Positions 14,754 to 22,542 of a stretch of DNA of 28,979 nucleotides are shown here, piece after piece. The stretch's first letter is position 1. Each line of letters begins with the position of its first letter. Below the pieces are notes generated by a model. That model saw only the letters and a program-made list of their open reading frames with translations. It was not told where the DNA came from and ran no database searches. The stretch covers positions 1-28,979 of the forward strand of contig JAEZVB010000034.1 of NCBI GenBank assembly GCA_023443285.1, read 5' to 3'. Both the position numbers and the translations under genes were made by a program. Source of the stretch: Bacillota bacterium. GTDB lineage: Bacteria > Bacillota > Negativicutes > Sporomusales > Sporomusaceae.

Positions 14754-16979
14754 TTGAGTAATATTAGAGCAGAAGAATTTGTCGGCGTAGATCTTCATGT
14801 ACATACTCCTGCATCTCATTGCTACAAAGGAGAAAAAAGCAATGCAGAATATTTAGAGATATTAAGAAGATATTGCGAAAAAAATATTAAATTAATTGCA
14901 ATAACTGATCATAACACTATAAAAGGTTATTTACAGTTACTGGAACTTAAACGAGAGATAAGTGAAAAAATTAATGTTTTAAAGCCCTATGCAGAACAAT
15001 ATCCCGATCTTAAAATTGAGCTTCAAAAACTAGAATCTAACTATGAATTATTCGAAAGTATTTGTATACTACCAGGAGTTGAATTTGAGGCTACACCAGG
15101 GATTCATTTATTATTTATTTTTGATCCTACCAGTGACCCATCTCGTATAAATCAGCTATTGTTAGACGCTGGATATACCACTGAACTTCAAGGTAGAGAA
15201 GTACTTGATATCCCTGCAAATATGGATGTCATCAAAGCTATTACTGAGGCAAATAGCTTGGGAGCAATCGTTATTGCAGCTCATGCAGACAGTAATAAAG
15301 GAATATATAACGATTTAAAACCAGGTAATTATCGCGCCCAAGTCTTTAAATCCTCGTGTTTAATTGGAATATCATATAAAAGTGCCAATAGTCGCGAAAA
15401 GATGGAAGCTTGGCTTCAAAATGATGAGTATAAAAGACGAGAGCCTATCGCATTTATTCAGTCCTCAGATTATCATGGAGGTAGTGATGACCCAGGGGCG
15501 AGTATAACTTATCTTAAATTAGAAACTTTCAATTTTTCAAGCGTTTGCGCTGCGCTTAAGAATCCAAATCAATGTGTTAGTGCGACTGTAAGACCTGAAA
15601 TAGCAGATATAATTAAAAAGATTATTGATGACCCTAGTACAGTAGCATTCGAAAACATAAATGAGTCATATTTTGAAGATATAAAAAAAGTATTATGCGC
15701 TATATTAAATCGGGGATTTGGTACAATTGTATTTGGAGTTAAGCCTGATAGCAAAAATATTGTAGGCTTAAATCAAGATGGAGCAGAAGTAAAAAGGCTG
15801 ATTGATGCGTCCCTGTCATCTATTAACCCAGAATTTCCGACATTTGTTTCTTTTACAACGGAGTATAAGTATGGTAGCAAAATCGTTTCAGTAATAAGAC
15901 TTAAAAGTACTATCGACGTAATTTATCACTTGAAAGATAATCGCACTTTTCTTTTTAAGAATAAAAATTTGGTATACGAAGCTACTCCTAACGAACTATT
16001 GCATATTTCCAATGATGCTATCTTAAAAAGAGTAAGTGAATTTCAATCCCTCTATGATAAAAAATTTAGTAAAGTTCTTCTTACCTTAGATTTAATAAGA
16101 GAAAGCTCCCAACAGTTTGTACTCGTGAATAAAATAGAAAGTAATTCTTTAAAATTTGCCGATGTATTTAATATTAATATGATAAAACCTTACGATGGAG
16201 TTGCCATTAACTTCGAAGAACTTTCTTCTAACGGGGATGCAGATGGTGATGTTTTTTTAGTTGACCGGAATTTACCTAGACTACAATATGCATATTTACG
16301 TTATTCTGTACCAAGATACAAAAACTTAAATCTAGACAAACTAGGATTAAAAAAAATCAATGGAAATGCTATTATAATGACACCTGGCGGCGCGGTTTAC
16401 TACGTCGAAAATGACAATCAAGAGTGGGGCTTAATATCATTAGATCATCTAGAACCAACATTAATCATGACAATAAAGAAAGAGTTTGTGAGTTATTTTT
16501 CTGAAGAGAGTATTGTCGCTTGGTTAAAAAGTTCGTTATTTCTATGGTATTGTTACGTAGCTTTTGGGAGTTTAAATCCACATAAACCAAAACGTATACT
16601 CAAATTACCTATTCCGAATGTTCCCTTATTGAAAAAAGATAGTATTCTAAATCAGAAAGTCAAAAATATTATAAAACTTGAGTTAGAATTACTTTCAGAG
16701 GTTTCGAAATATACATCAGAAGGAAGAGAAGTTGCTGTAGACTTGATAACTCAACATAATGAAAATATTGGTAATTTAGCTGCGAAAATTGATGAACAAT
16801 TCTTCAATACTTTTGATTTAACCAGCGACAATAAACAAACAATTAGATCATGTTTTGAATTGAAAGATTTGTTTTTCGGTGTTAAAAAAGATAATAGCGA
16901 AGAGATGAGTGCTCATGAGGAGATAAAAACTTATCAAAATGATGCAGCCGCAACAATACAGTTGATTAAGGATTTATAA
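14754..16979 (+). CDS. PHP-domain protein fused to AlbA_2-like and specificity-like regions
   Basis: A 741-residue protein. Residues 1-245 form a PHP phosphoesterase domain with a full metal set: DLHVHT (H15, H17), TDH (D52, H53), GVEFE (E110), H118, AAHAD (H177) and SSDYH (D239, H241). Residues about 295-415 look like the AlbA_2 (Schlafen-type) nucleic-acid-binding domain: VLCAILNRGFGTIVFGVKPD and NIVGLNQDG. The C-terminus (about 590-730) resembles the specificity part of restriction-modification proteins: LKLPIPNVP, a long helix, and IGNLAAKIDEQFFNTFDLT. TTG 14754 follows GGGGTGG; ATG 14715 is the alternative. Base composition is clearly more AT-rich than neighbours, and repeat copies 3 and 4 flank it. 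I infer a DNA-directed nuclease, perhaps in phage defence. No partner gene is adjacent. Confidence 0.8.
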   Translation: MSNIRAEEFVGVDLHVHTPASHCYKGEKSNAEYLEILRRYCEKNIKLIAITDHNTIKGYLQLLELKREISEKINVLKPYAEQYPDLKIELQKLESNYELFESICILPGVEFEATPGIHLLFIFDPTSDPSRINQLLLDAGYTTELQGREVLDIPANMDVIKAITEANSLGAIVIAAHADSNKGIYNDLKPGNYRAQVFKSSCLIGISYKSANSREKMEAWLQNDEYKRREPIAFIQSSDYHGGSDDPGASITYLKLETFNFSSVCAALKNPNQCVSATVRPEIADIIKKIIDDPSTVAFENINESYFEDIKKVLCAILNRGFGTIVFGVKPDSKNIVGLNQDGAEVKRLIDASLSSINPEFPTFVSFTTEYKYGSKIVSVIRLKSTIDVIYHLKDNRTFLFKNKNLVYEATPNELLHISNDAILKRVSEFQSLYDKKFSKVLLTLDLIRESSQQFVLVNKIESNSLKFADVFNINMIKPYDGVAINFEELSSNGDADGDVFLVDRNLPRLQYAYLRYSVPRYKNLNLDKLGLKKINGNAIIMTPGGAVYYVENDNQEWGLISLDHLEPTLIMTIKKEFVSYFSEESIVAWLKSSLFLWYCYVAFGSLNPHKPKRILKLPIPNVPLLKKDSILNQKVKNIIKLELELLSEVSKYTSEGREVAVDLITQHNENIGNLAAKIDEQFFNTFDLTSDNKQTIRSCFELKDLFFGVKKDNSEEMSAHEEIKTYQNDAAATIQLIKDL

Positions 16980-17126
16980 GATGAAAAAGATTTTTAGATA
17001 AGCATGAACCGAATCGATTTAACCACGAACTCTAACATTTAAATCCATGCGGATAACCTCTATTATGTGAAAGCAACAGAAAATGGCATGATGATTGCTG
17101 ATGAGAAGGGGCTGTCGCGCTAAGTA
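16980..17126 (+). other. Gap with a possible gene remnant
   Basis: No gene. Bases 17060-17122 read LYYVKATENGMMIADEKGLSR then a stop, which looks like the tail of a protein without a start or ribosome binding site. It ends just where the inverted repeat copy 4 begins. It may be the remnant of a gene cut off by rearrangement, but it is too short to identify. Confidence 0.25.
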
Positions 17127-17354
17127 ATGTACCTTCGTACTGTCTACGCCAACCCTCGTAACTCCCGTAACCTTTGGCCATTAACGGAAAAAACGTTCCG
17201 TAGGAGAAAAGCCGGGTGGTATTCCGTTAAGAAATTCGTACTGTTTGAGCGCAGCGAGTTTACGAATTTTAGGAATATCACCCGGCTTTTCAGCTTTTGG
17301 AGGCTTCAGGCCTAGACTTTTTGGTCCTTTTGTGTCATGACAAAAGGACATCCC
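17127..17354 (-). repeat. Interspersed structured repeat, copy 4 (inverted)
   Basis: The same element on the minus strand, its left end at about 17352 and its right end, more diverged and partly rearranged, near 17130. Read on the minus strand, the first hairpin is CCTTTTGT...ACAAAAGG where copies 1 and 2 have ACTTTTGG...CCAAAAGT: both arms changed together. The main hairpin keeps AAAGCCGGGTGATATTCC with GGAATACCACCCGGCTTTT, and inner arms AAATTCGTA/TACGAATTT. It lies between two convergent genes and may terminate both. From 17355 to 17411 I see nothing else. Confidence 0.85.
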
Positions 17355-17411
17355 GTCCACTTGTATTCAATTGAATTGCAACAGCCTCTTTCGCATTATT
17401 AATAAAATGCC

Positions 17412-17831
17412 TTACCCATTTGGTAACGACCGGTGAGCAAGTCCTACAGCTACTTCATTGAGATTTAATACCCCGACCCCAAAGTATACAGCTACGCAAA
17501 GGTGCTCGCCATGGCGCGCTATTCCAATTTTACCGCCCACATTAAGGCCCACTGCTTTAGTGGCAATTTGCTCTAAGGCATTACGTACAGCTCCGGCAAC
17601 AGCGCCTTCACCAACGTGATTGGCAGGCACCAGATTTTGACGTTGGGCAGCAACAACAGCCCGTTCAATAATTTTTTTCACGGAAGGAATATACTCGCCA
17701 CCAAAATCCACGGCCACTGACAGTATGTTTTGTTTGGCAAGTGTTTGGCGAATGGTTTGTTCATCTTGTCTGCTTTCACTAATAGCCATTCGCAGGGCAG
17801 CGCGGCCAACATCAATGCTTGTTATTTCCAT
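17412..17831 (-). CDS. HutP-family RNA-binding regulator
   Basis: A 139-residue protein resembling HutP, the hexameric antiterminator of Bacillus subtilis histidine utilisation, which binds UAG-rich RNA with histidine and Mg2+. Matching segments are the opening GRAALRMAISES, the central NHVGEGAVAGAVRNALE, GGKIGIARHG, and the C-terminal beta segment LCVAVYFGVGVLNLNEVAVGLAHRSLP, with the histidine and hydrophobic pattern of the family end. Start ATG 17831 follows AGGAG on the minus strand; the frame can be read 23 codons further but without a site. It lies 16 bases after the symporter gene and is its operon partner. The operon leader holds eight UAG triplets, so autoregulation is plausible. No hut enzyme genes are near, so the ligand may not be histidine. 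Confidence 0.82.
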   Translation of the reverse strand: MEITSIDVGRAALRMAISESRQDEQTIRQTLAKQNILSVAVDFGGEYIPSVKKIIERAVVAAQRQNLVPANHVGEGAVAGAVRNALEQIATKAVGLNVGGKIGIARHGEHLCVAVYFGVGVLNLNEVAVGLAHRSLPNG

Positions 17832-17847
17832 ACATGTTCTCCTGTGA

Positions 17848-19263
17848 TTAATTCGAAATGTAAACAGGCTGATCTGTCGTGGTAATTTTCCGGGTATCAA
17901 AAATAGATACTACTAGGAAGGTTAGCAGGCAAACAGACCACTCCAGAAAGATAGGTTGGGCAAATCCCCGTATTGCCGGAATAAACTGCCAAGCTAGCAA
18001 GGCCAGGATACCGGCCAGTGTTGTATAAAAAGCTGAGCTTTGGCGGCATAAGCCGGGAGCAAACAAGGTAAAAAGAAATACCAGTGTAAACGCGGTTGTT
18101 AAACTTAAACCAAGTAATAAGGTTTTTAAAATACCGACTGCATTAAACGCCAGCCATAACGTAATTATGCCAAGGGCTAAAATGGTAATACGATTAATTA
18201 TAACATACTTGTTTTCAGTAACAGCCGGATTGATAAACCGTTTATAAATATCCTGAGAAAATAATGTGCCGGCGCCAAGCAGCAAAGTGCAGGCTGTCGA
18301 TACATCAGCTGCCCACAAGGCAGCCAGAGTAGTACCGGATACAATTGGATCAAGTCCCATAATAATCTTGGGCATAGCCAACGTTGCTTTGACATTTGGC
18401 AATGCGACTTTGGCAGCTAAGCCCAGCACGGCACATAAAAAGCCAATCGGGAAAATTAAGATGGCTCCCCAGATAAACCCATGCTTGGAGGCCTTGGCGC
18501 TAACAGCTCCGCAAGCGATTTGTACAGGTCCTTGGGCAGTTATTGATTGGGTAATCATAACAGCAAACCAGCCAACAATGGTAGCAAGCCCTAATCCGCC
18601 GACCGGTCCAAACCAATCGGTTCCAGGCGGCAAATTTGCCGCAATATTGGCTAAACCACCCTGTTGGTTAACTGTCATGACTGTACCGGTAATGACGCCA
18701 ATATAGATTAAAACAATGCTGACGATATTGGAAAGACCGGATGACCACAGCCCACCAATCAATGTTACACCAATAAAAACAACGGCGCTGGTAATCATAC
18801 CTCCGGTAAAAGAAAATACTTCTGGAAGCAGGGAAGATAAAATGGCACCGCCGGCCAGATATTGCATAGAGGTTATAACTAATTGAATGGTAATTAAACC
18901 AATTACACTAATGACACGGCCTTTTTTATCATAGTAACGTTCAAACAGTTCAGGAATTGTGGTACAATTCATTTCACGATATTTGCCTGCTGCCAATACG
19001 CCCATAACTAGGGCACCCGCTGACCAGGCAGCATTGTACCAACCGGCGGCAATGCCAGCAGTGAAGGCATTTTCAGCAACCCCGATTGTCGAGGCAGCAC
19101 CAACTGCCAAGCCGGTAACATTGGCGGCAACCAATAAGGTATTCATTTGCCGTCCACCAAATAAAAAGTTTACACTTCCGCCGGCTGCCTTACGTTTTGC
19201 GTACAGGCTAATAGCAAAAAGTATGATAATATACGAAACAACGATTATAAATTGTATAGACAT
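17848..19263 (-). CDS. Sodium:solute symporter family transporter
   Basis: Integral membrane protein of 471 residues with about 13 hydrophobic segments, typical for the SSS family (LeuT fold, Na+-coupled uptake). Family signs are the first helix followed by YAKRKAAGG, FLFGGRQMNTLLVAANVTGLAVGAASTIGVAENAF, GWYNAAWSAGALVMGVLAAGKYREM, TIPELFERYYDKKGR and GLWSSGLSNIVSIVLIYIGV. The substrate is not readable, but pairing with a HutP-family regulator suggests an amino acid such as histidine; this is inference. ATG 19263 follows AAAGGTAGGA. It is the first gene of a two-gene operon with a good promoter at 19388-19416 and a long leader. Confidence 0.9.
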   Translation of the reverse strand: MSIQFIIVVSYIIILFAISLYAKRKAAGGSVNFLFGGRQMNTLLVAANVTGLAVGAASTIGVAENAFTAGIAAGWYNAAWSAGALVMGVLAAGKYREMNCTTIPELFERYYDKKGRVISVIGLITIQLVITSMQYLAGGAILSSLLPEVFSFTGGMITSAVVFIGVTLIGGLWSSGLSNIVSIVLIYIGVITGTVMTVNQQGGLANIAANLPPGTDWFGPVGGLGLATIVGWFAVMITQSITAQGPVQIACGAVSAKASKHGFIWGAILIFPIGFLCAVLGLAAKVALPNVKATLAMPKIIMGLDPIVSGTTLAALWAADVSTACTLLLGAGTLFSQDIYKRFINPAVTENKYVIINRITILALGIITLWLAFNAVGILKTLLLGLSLTTAFTLVFLFTLFAPGLCRQSSAFYTTLAGILALLAWQFIPAIRGFAQPIFLEWSVCLLTFLVVSIFDTRKITTTDQPVYISN

Positions 19264-19381
19264 ATTCCATCCTACCTTTCTACACGTTAACTGATTTTGA
19301 TTGGCTACCTAATACACTCACCAACTTTCCCGGCTACTCTGATCCTGCCATTCTACATTACCAAATCAAAACCTATCCTAC
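19264..19381 (-). promoter_or_regulatory. UAG-rich, structured leader of the symporter-hutP operon
   Basis: About 118 bases between the predicted transcription start and the symporter gene. On the minus strand it has eight UAG triplets (plus-strand CTA at 19272, 19280, 19305, 19309, 19334, 19353, 19373 and 19378). TTTTGATT and AATCAAAA arms (near 19363-19370 and 19294-19301) can pair and loop out the middle. HutP is known to bind clusters of UAG-type triplets, so this is a candidate target of the operon's own regulator. I do not see a textbook T-tailed terminator in it. Confidence 0.5.
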
Positions 19382-19387
19382 ATAGTT

Positions 19388-19416
19388 ATGCTAAACAATG
19401 AGCCAAATAATGTCAA
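19388..19416 (-). promoter_or_regulatory. Promoter of the symporter-hutP operon
   Basis: On the minus strand: perfect -35 TTGACA (19411-19416), a 17-base spacer and -10 TAGCAT (19388-19393). Predicted start is about 19381. Confidence 0.7.
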
Positions 19417-19427
19417 TGGTGATATAT

Positions 19428-19441
19428 GTAAAACGTTTTAC
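19428..19441. promoter_or_regulatory. Perfect 14-bp palindrome, putative operator
   Basis: GTAAAACGTTTTAC is a perfect inverted repeat centred on CG, the pattern of LacI-family operators. It lies 11 bases upstream of the -35 box of the symporter promoter and about 80 bases before comEA, so it could act on either gene. Confidence 0.5.
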
Positions 19442-19520
19442 CAAATACTAGAAATATGGCAGGATATTGCCGTGATTTGTTGAAATAGTAGTATAAAAAG
19501 ATTACGGTGAGGTATGATTT

Positions 19521-20141
19521 ATGGGGGCTGTGCAAAAAAAGCTTATTATTGTGATTTTGTTGGCATGCGGGATATTGGCCTATAGTCTCCAGGGCTTTTG
19601 GCAAAAAGCATCAACAGAACAGGTCGTGGTTGCTCCTGCGCCTGGAAATTTACCGAATGCCGGTAATAATGCTGCCAATAATGCATCAGGCAGCGAGGTT
19701 GTCGTTTATGTCAGTGGCGGAGTAAATAAACCAGGTGTATATAAACTTGCCCAAGGCAGTCGGGTCGTTGATGCAGTTAGTTTGGCTGGTGGCTTTGCGC
19801 CCGGAGCTGATGCTGCCAGAATTAACTTGGCTCTGCATTTAAAAGATGAGATGCAAGTTAATGTTCCCTATGCCCTTAATGCTGCAGTAGCCGGTAGTAC
19901 CACCAACCCTGGCACGGCGGCTAATAGCGGTGCTACTAATAATTACAATGACAAGATTAACATTAACACAGCTTCTGCAGCTGATCTTGATAAGCTGCCT
20001 GGCATTGGTCCGGCACTGGCTGAACGAATTGCTCAATATCGTACAGCCAATGGACCGTTTAATGATCTTGCCGATCTAAAAAAGGTTCCTGGAATTGGTG
20101 AAGCGAAATATAATCAATTCAAAGATAAGATATCCTTGTAG
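19521..20141 (+). CDS. comEA: ComEA-like DNA-binding competence protein
   Basis: A 206-residue membrane-anchored protein that binds incoming DNA outside the cytoplasmic membrane and hands it to ComEC. Residues 7-24 are the membrane anchor. A low-complexity Asn/Ala linker follows. Residues about 59-115 are an SLBB domain (VVVYVSGGVNKPGVYKL, RVVDAVSLAGGF). After a second Asn/Gly/Thr linker come two helix-hairpin-helix motifs (ININTASAADLDKLPGIGPALAERI, FNDLADLKKVPGIGEAKYNQFKDKI). It is typical in length and order. It stands two bases upstream of comEC, and there is no comEB between. ATG 19521 follows GGTGAGG. Confidence 0.94.
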   Translation: MGAVQKKLIIVILLACGILAYSLQGFWQKASTEQVVVAPAPGNLPNAGNNAANNASGSEVVVYVSGGVNKPGVYKLAQGSRVVDAVSLAGGFAPGADAARINLALHLKDEMQVNVPYALNAAVAGSTTNPGTAANSGATNNYNDKININTASAADLDKLPGIGPALAERIAQYRTANGPFNDLADLKKVPGIGEAKYNQFKDKISL

Positions 20142-20143
20142 TT

Positions 20144-22525
20144 ATGAAGCTATACAATATCATTATATATATCTGTGCTGCCTTTGCCAGCGGCATCTGG
20201 CTAGCAAGCTCATATTATTGGCAACCTATACCGCTTATAATAGTGGCTGTTTTATTGTTGCTAACCTCATTATGGCGGGTGTATAGTAACTATCTACATA
20301 GTTTTTGGCCTGTTATTGCCTTGTTTTTTGTAGTAGGAATGCTTTGCTATCATCAGGCTATCCTCATACGAGCTGATGATATTAGCCATTATGTAGGACA
20401 AACTATTAGTGTTGAGGGGACTATTGCTGCTGTTCCCGAAATATCAATAATTGATGACCAAAATAAGCGAGTACGATATATAATCACAGCCGAAAGAGTC
20501 AAACCGTCAGGTGCGGAATCTGCCATATATGCTACCGGAAAAATCAGAATAAACCTCCTATATAAAGATGCAGCAGCCAACCCTGTCACCTACGGCGATA
20601 AAGTAGCTATGCATGGAAAAGTACTGGAACTGCATGGCTACAATAATCCTGGACAAATCGATATGACTGCCGCTCTTAAGCGGCAAGGCATCACTGCCCG
20701 TATGACCGGCCAGGAACAGACCATGAAAGTGATTGCAACGTATCAGGAGCATTCATGGTTTACCCTGCTTGCCAACTGGCGTCAAGAAATGATTACCGGA
20801 CTGCAAAAAGTAATGCCGGTAAATGATGCCGCGATTTTAACAGCCGTGCTATTTGGTGGCTATCAAGGGATAAGTAAGAATGTTATTAATGATTTTACAG
20901 CGACAGGGTTAATCCACATTTTATCAGTGTCAGGAGCGCATATTGCGCTAGTGGCTGGTTTAATTATTTGGCTAGGTAAGTGCTTGCGCTGGGATTCCTT
21001 ATTTACGCTAATACTGGCGGCTGTTGTTATTATTCTTTATGCATGTGTGAGTGGACTAACACCACCGGTCATACGTTCCGCAATTATGGGGATAATCAGT
21101 CTACTGGCAGTAGTGCTTGGGCGGGAAAATTATGCGCCGGCAGCCTTGGCGGTTACTGGGCTAGCTATGCTGGTGTATCAGCCGCTGCTACTCTTTGATA
21201 TCAGTTTTCAATTATCTTTTGGTGCTACCGCCGGTCTAATCTTTTTATATCAGAAAATGCTAGATTATTTGTCAGGATGTCCAGCCTGGTTAGCAGGCCC
21301 ATTCGCTGTGACGCTTTCTGCCCAGCTTGGTGTATTACCTGTAATTGCCTGGTATTTCAATAATTTCTCGCTTATCTCTTTTGTTGCCAATATTATTGTC
21401 CTGCCAATTATTGAACTGGTAATCATCCTTGGTTTGGCTGGGATCATTCTTTATACAGCGCTTCCGGTTGCTGGCAATGTTATTTTCGTGATTAGCAGTC
21501 TCTTACTAGGTCTTGTTATGATACTTACAGAGGTATTAGCGACAGTACCTTATAGTTCGGTGTATATACCTTCTGTGGGGATAACGGGTAGTGTAGTGTA
21601 TTACTTTATATTAGCCTGGAGTTATGGTTGGTGTCCATTTCATCTGCCTAGCCCAAGGCAACTTATTACCGGGTGGCCACGCTCTAGTATGTTGACAGTT
21701 GTATTAGTTATTACCACATTGTCCGTATATACCTGGCAACCGCAACCACTGAGAGTACATTTTATTGATGTGGGGCAAGGTGACGCAACCTTGATAATTA
21801 CTCCCCATGGTAAAGCTGTGCTTATTGATACTGGTGGAACATTGGGTGATTCTGGTCTCGATGTGGGGGAGCGGGTTGTTGCTCCCTATCTCAAGCATTA
21901 TGGCGTAAGATCAATTGACTATCTAATTTTGACCCACGGACATCAAGATCATGCTGGTGGGGCTGCCGGTGTTGCCGGTATCATCAACGTTATAAATGTG
22001 TTGTTGCCGCGCGAAGAGCATTCACCGGCAGTACAAGCACTGCTTCATTCACGGCATATAACCGTCATCCCGTCTTATACAGGTCAAAGTTTTGAGATTG
22101 ATAATGTTACTATTACTATTGAGCAGGCGGCAGGCGAACAGCAAAGCAGTCGTCATGTCGTAAGTGGTAATGAAGCGTCCAGTGTTATCCGGGCAAAGTA
22201 TGGAAAACATAGTTTTTTAGTCACCGGCGATTTGGATGCCCAAGGAGAAGCCGTACTCCTGACAAATAACATTGCTCCTTGTACAGTATTAAAAGTGGGA
22301 CATCATGGCGCGCGAACATCGACTACAGAGCCTTTTCTCCAGGCTGTTGCTCCCCAATTTGCGATTATTTCTGCAGGCTATGCTAATCAGTTCGGTCATC
22401 CTCACATAGAGACACTAACCCGCCTTGCTGAACACCACGCAATAGTTTATCGCACTGACAGGCAGGGAGCCATAGTATTTACCTCTGACGGCATACATAT
22501 AGAAGTTGATACCTATCTAAAATAA
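20144..22525 (+). CDS. comEC: ComEC/Rec2 DNA internalisation channel
   Basis: A 793-residue competence channel protein. The N-terminus has hydrophobic segments followed by the soluble DUF4131/OB-like domain (about 80-200). The central Competence domain has many membrane helices and the hallmark GLIHILSVSGAHIALVAGLI. The C-terminus (from about 540) is a metallo-beta-lactamase-like domain: FIDVGQGDATLI, VLIDTGG, LTHGHQDHAGG (metal motif HxHxDH), VTGDLDAQGE and KVGHHGARTSTT. All domains are complete, so DNA uptake is likely functional if pilus genes exist elsewhere. It begins two bases after comEA and its ribosome binding site must lie inside that gene's end (weak, ATCCTTG). Confidence 0.95.
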   Translation: MKLYNIIIYICAAFASGIWLASSYYWQPIPLIIVAVLLLLTSLWRVYSNYLHSFWPVIALFFVVGMLCYHQAILIRADDISHYVGQTISVEGTIAAVPEISIIDDQNKRVRYIITAERVKPSGAESAIYATGKIRINLLYKDAAANPVTYGDKVAMHGKVLELHGYNNPGQIDMTAALKRQGITARMTGQEQTMKVIATYQEHSWFTLLANWRQEMITGLQKVMPVNDAAILTAVLFGGYQGISKNVINDFTATGLIHILSVSGAHIALVAGLIIWLGKCLRWDSLFTLILAAVVIILYACVSGLTPPVIRSAIMGIISLLAVVLGRENYAPAALAVTGLAMLVYQPLLLFDISFQLSFGATAGLIFLYQKMLDYLSGCPAWLAGPFAVTLSAQLGVLPVIAWYFNNFSLISFVANIIVLPIIELVIILGLAGIILYTALPVAGNVIFVISSLLLGLVMILTEVLATVPYSSVYIPSVGITGSVVYYFILAWSYGWCPFHLPSPRQLITGWPRSSMLTVVLVITTLSVYTWQPQPLRVHFIDVGQGDATLIITPHGKAVLIDTGGTLGDSGLDVGERVVAPYLKHYGVRSIDYLILTHGHQDHAGGAAGVAGIINVINVLLPREEHSPAVQALLHSRHITVIPSYTGQSFEIDNVTITIEQAAGEQQSSRHVVSGNEASSVIRAKYGKHSFLVTGDLDAQGEAVLLTNNIAPCTVLKVGHHGARTSTTEPFLQAVAPQFAIISAGYANQFGHPHIETLTRLAEHHAIVYRTDRQGAIVFTSDGIHIEVDTYLK

Positions 22526-22542
22526 GTAGAATGTGGTGAAAT

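Noticed and set aside
11667..17354. Classical integron or insertion sequence
   Set aside because: No integrase or transposase reading frame is present, and the repeats are far longer than usual attC sites. Only a cassette-like layout can be stated.
18266..18706. Plus-strand open frame opposite the symporter
   Set aside because: It is an alanine/proline-rich antisense reading of membrane helices; the minus-strand transporter is complete and has its own promoter.
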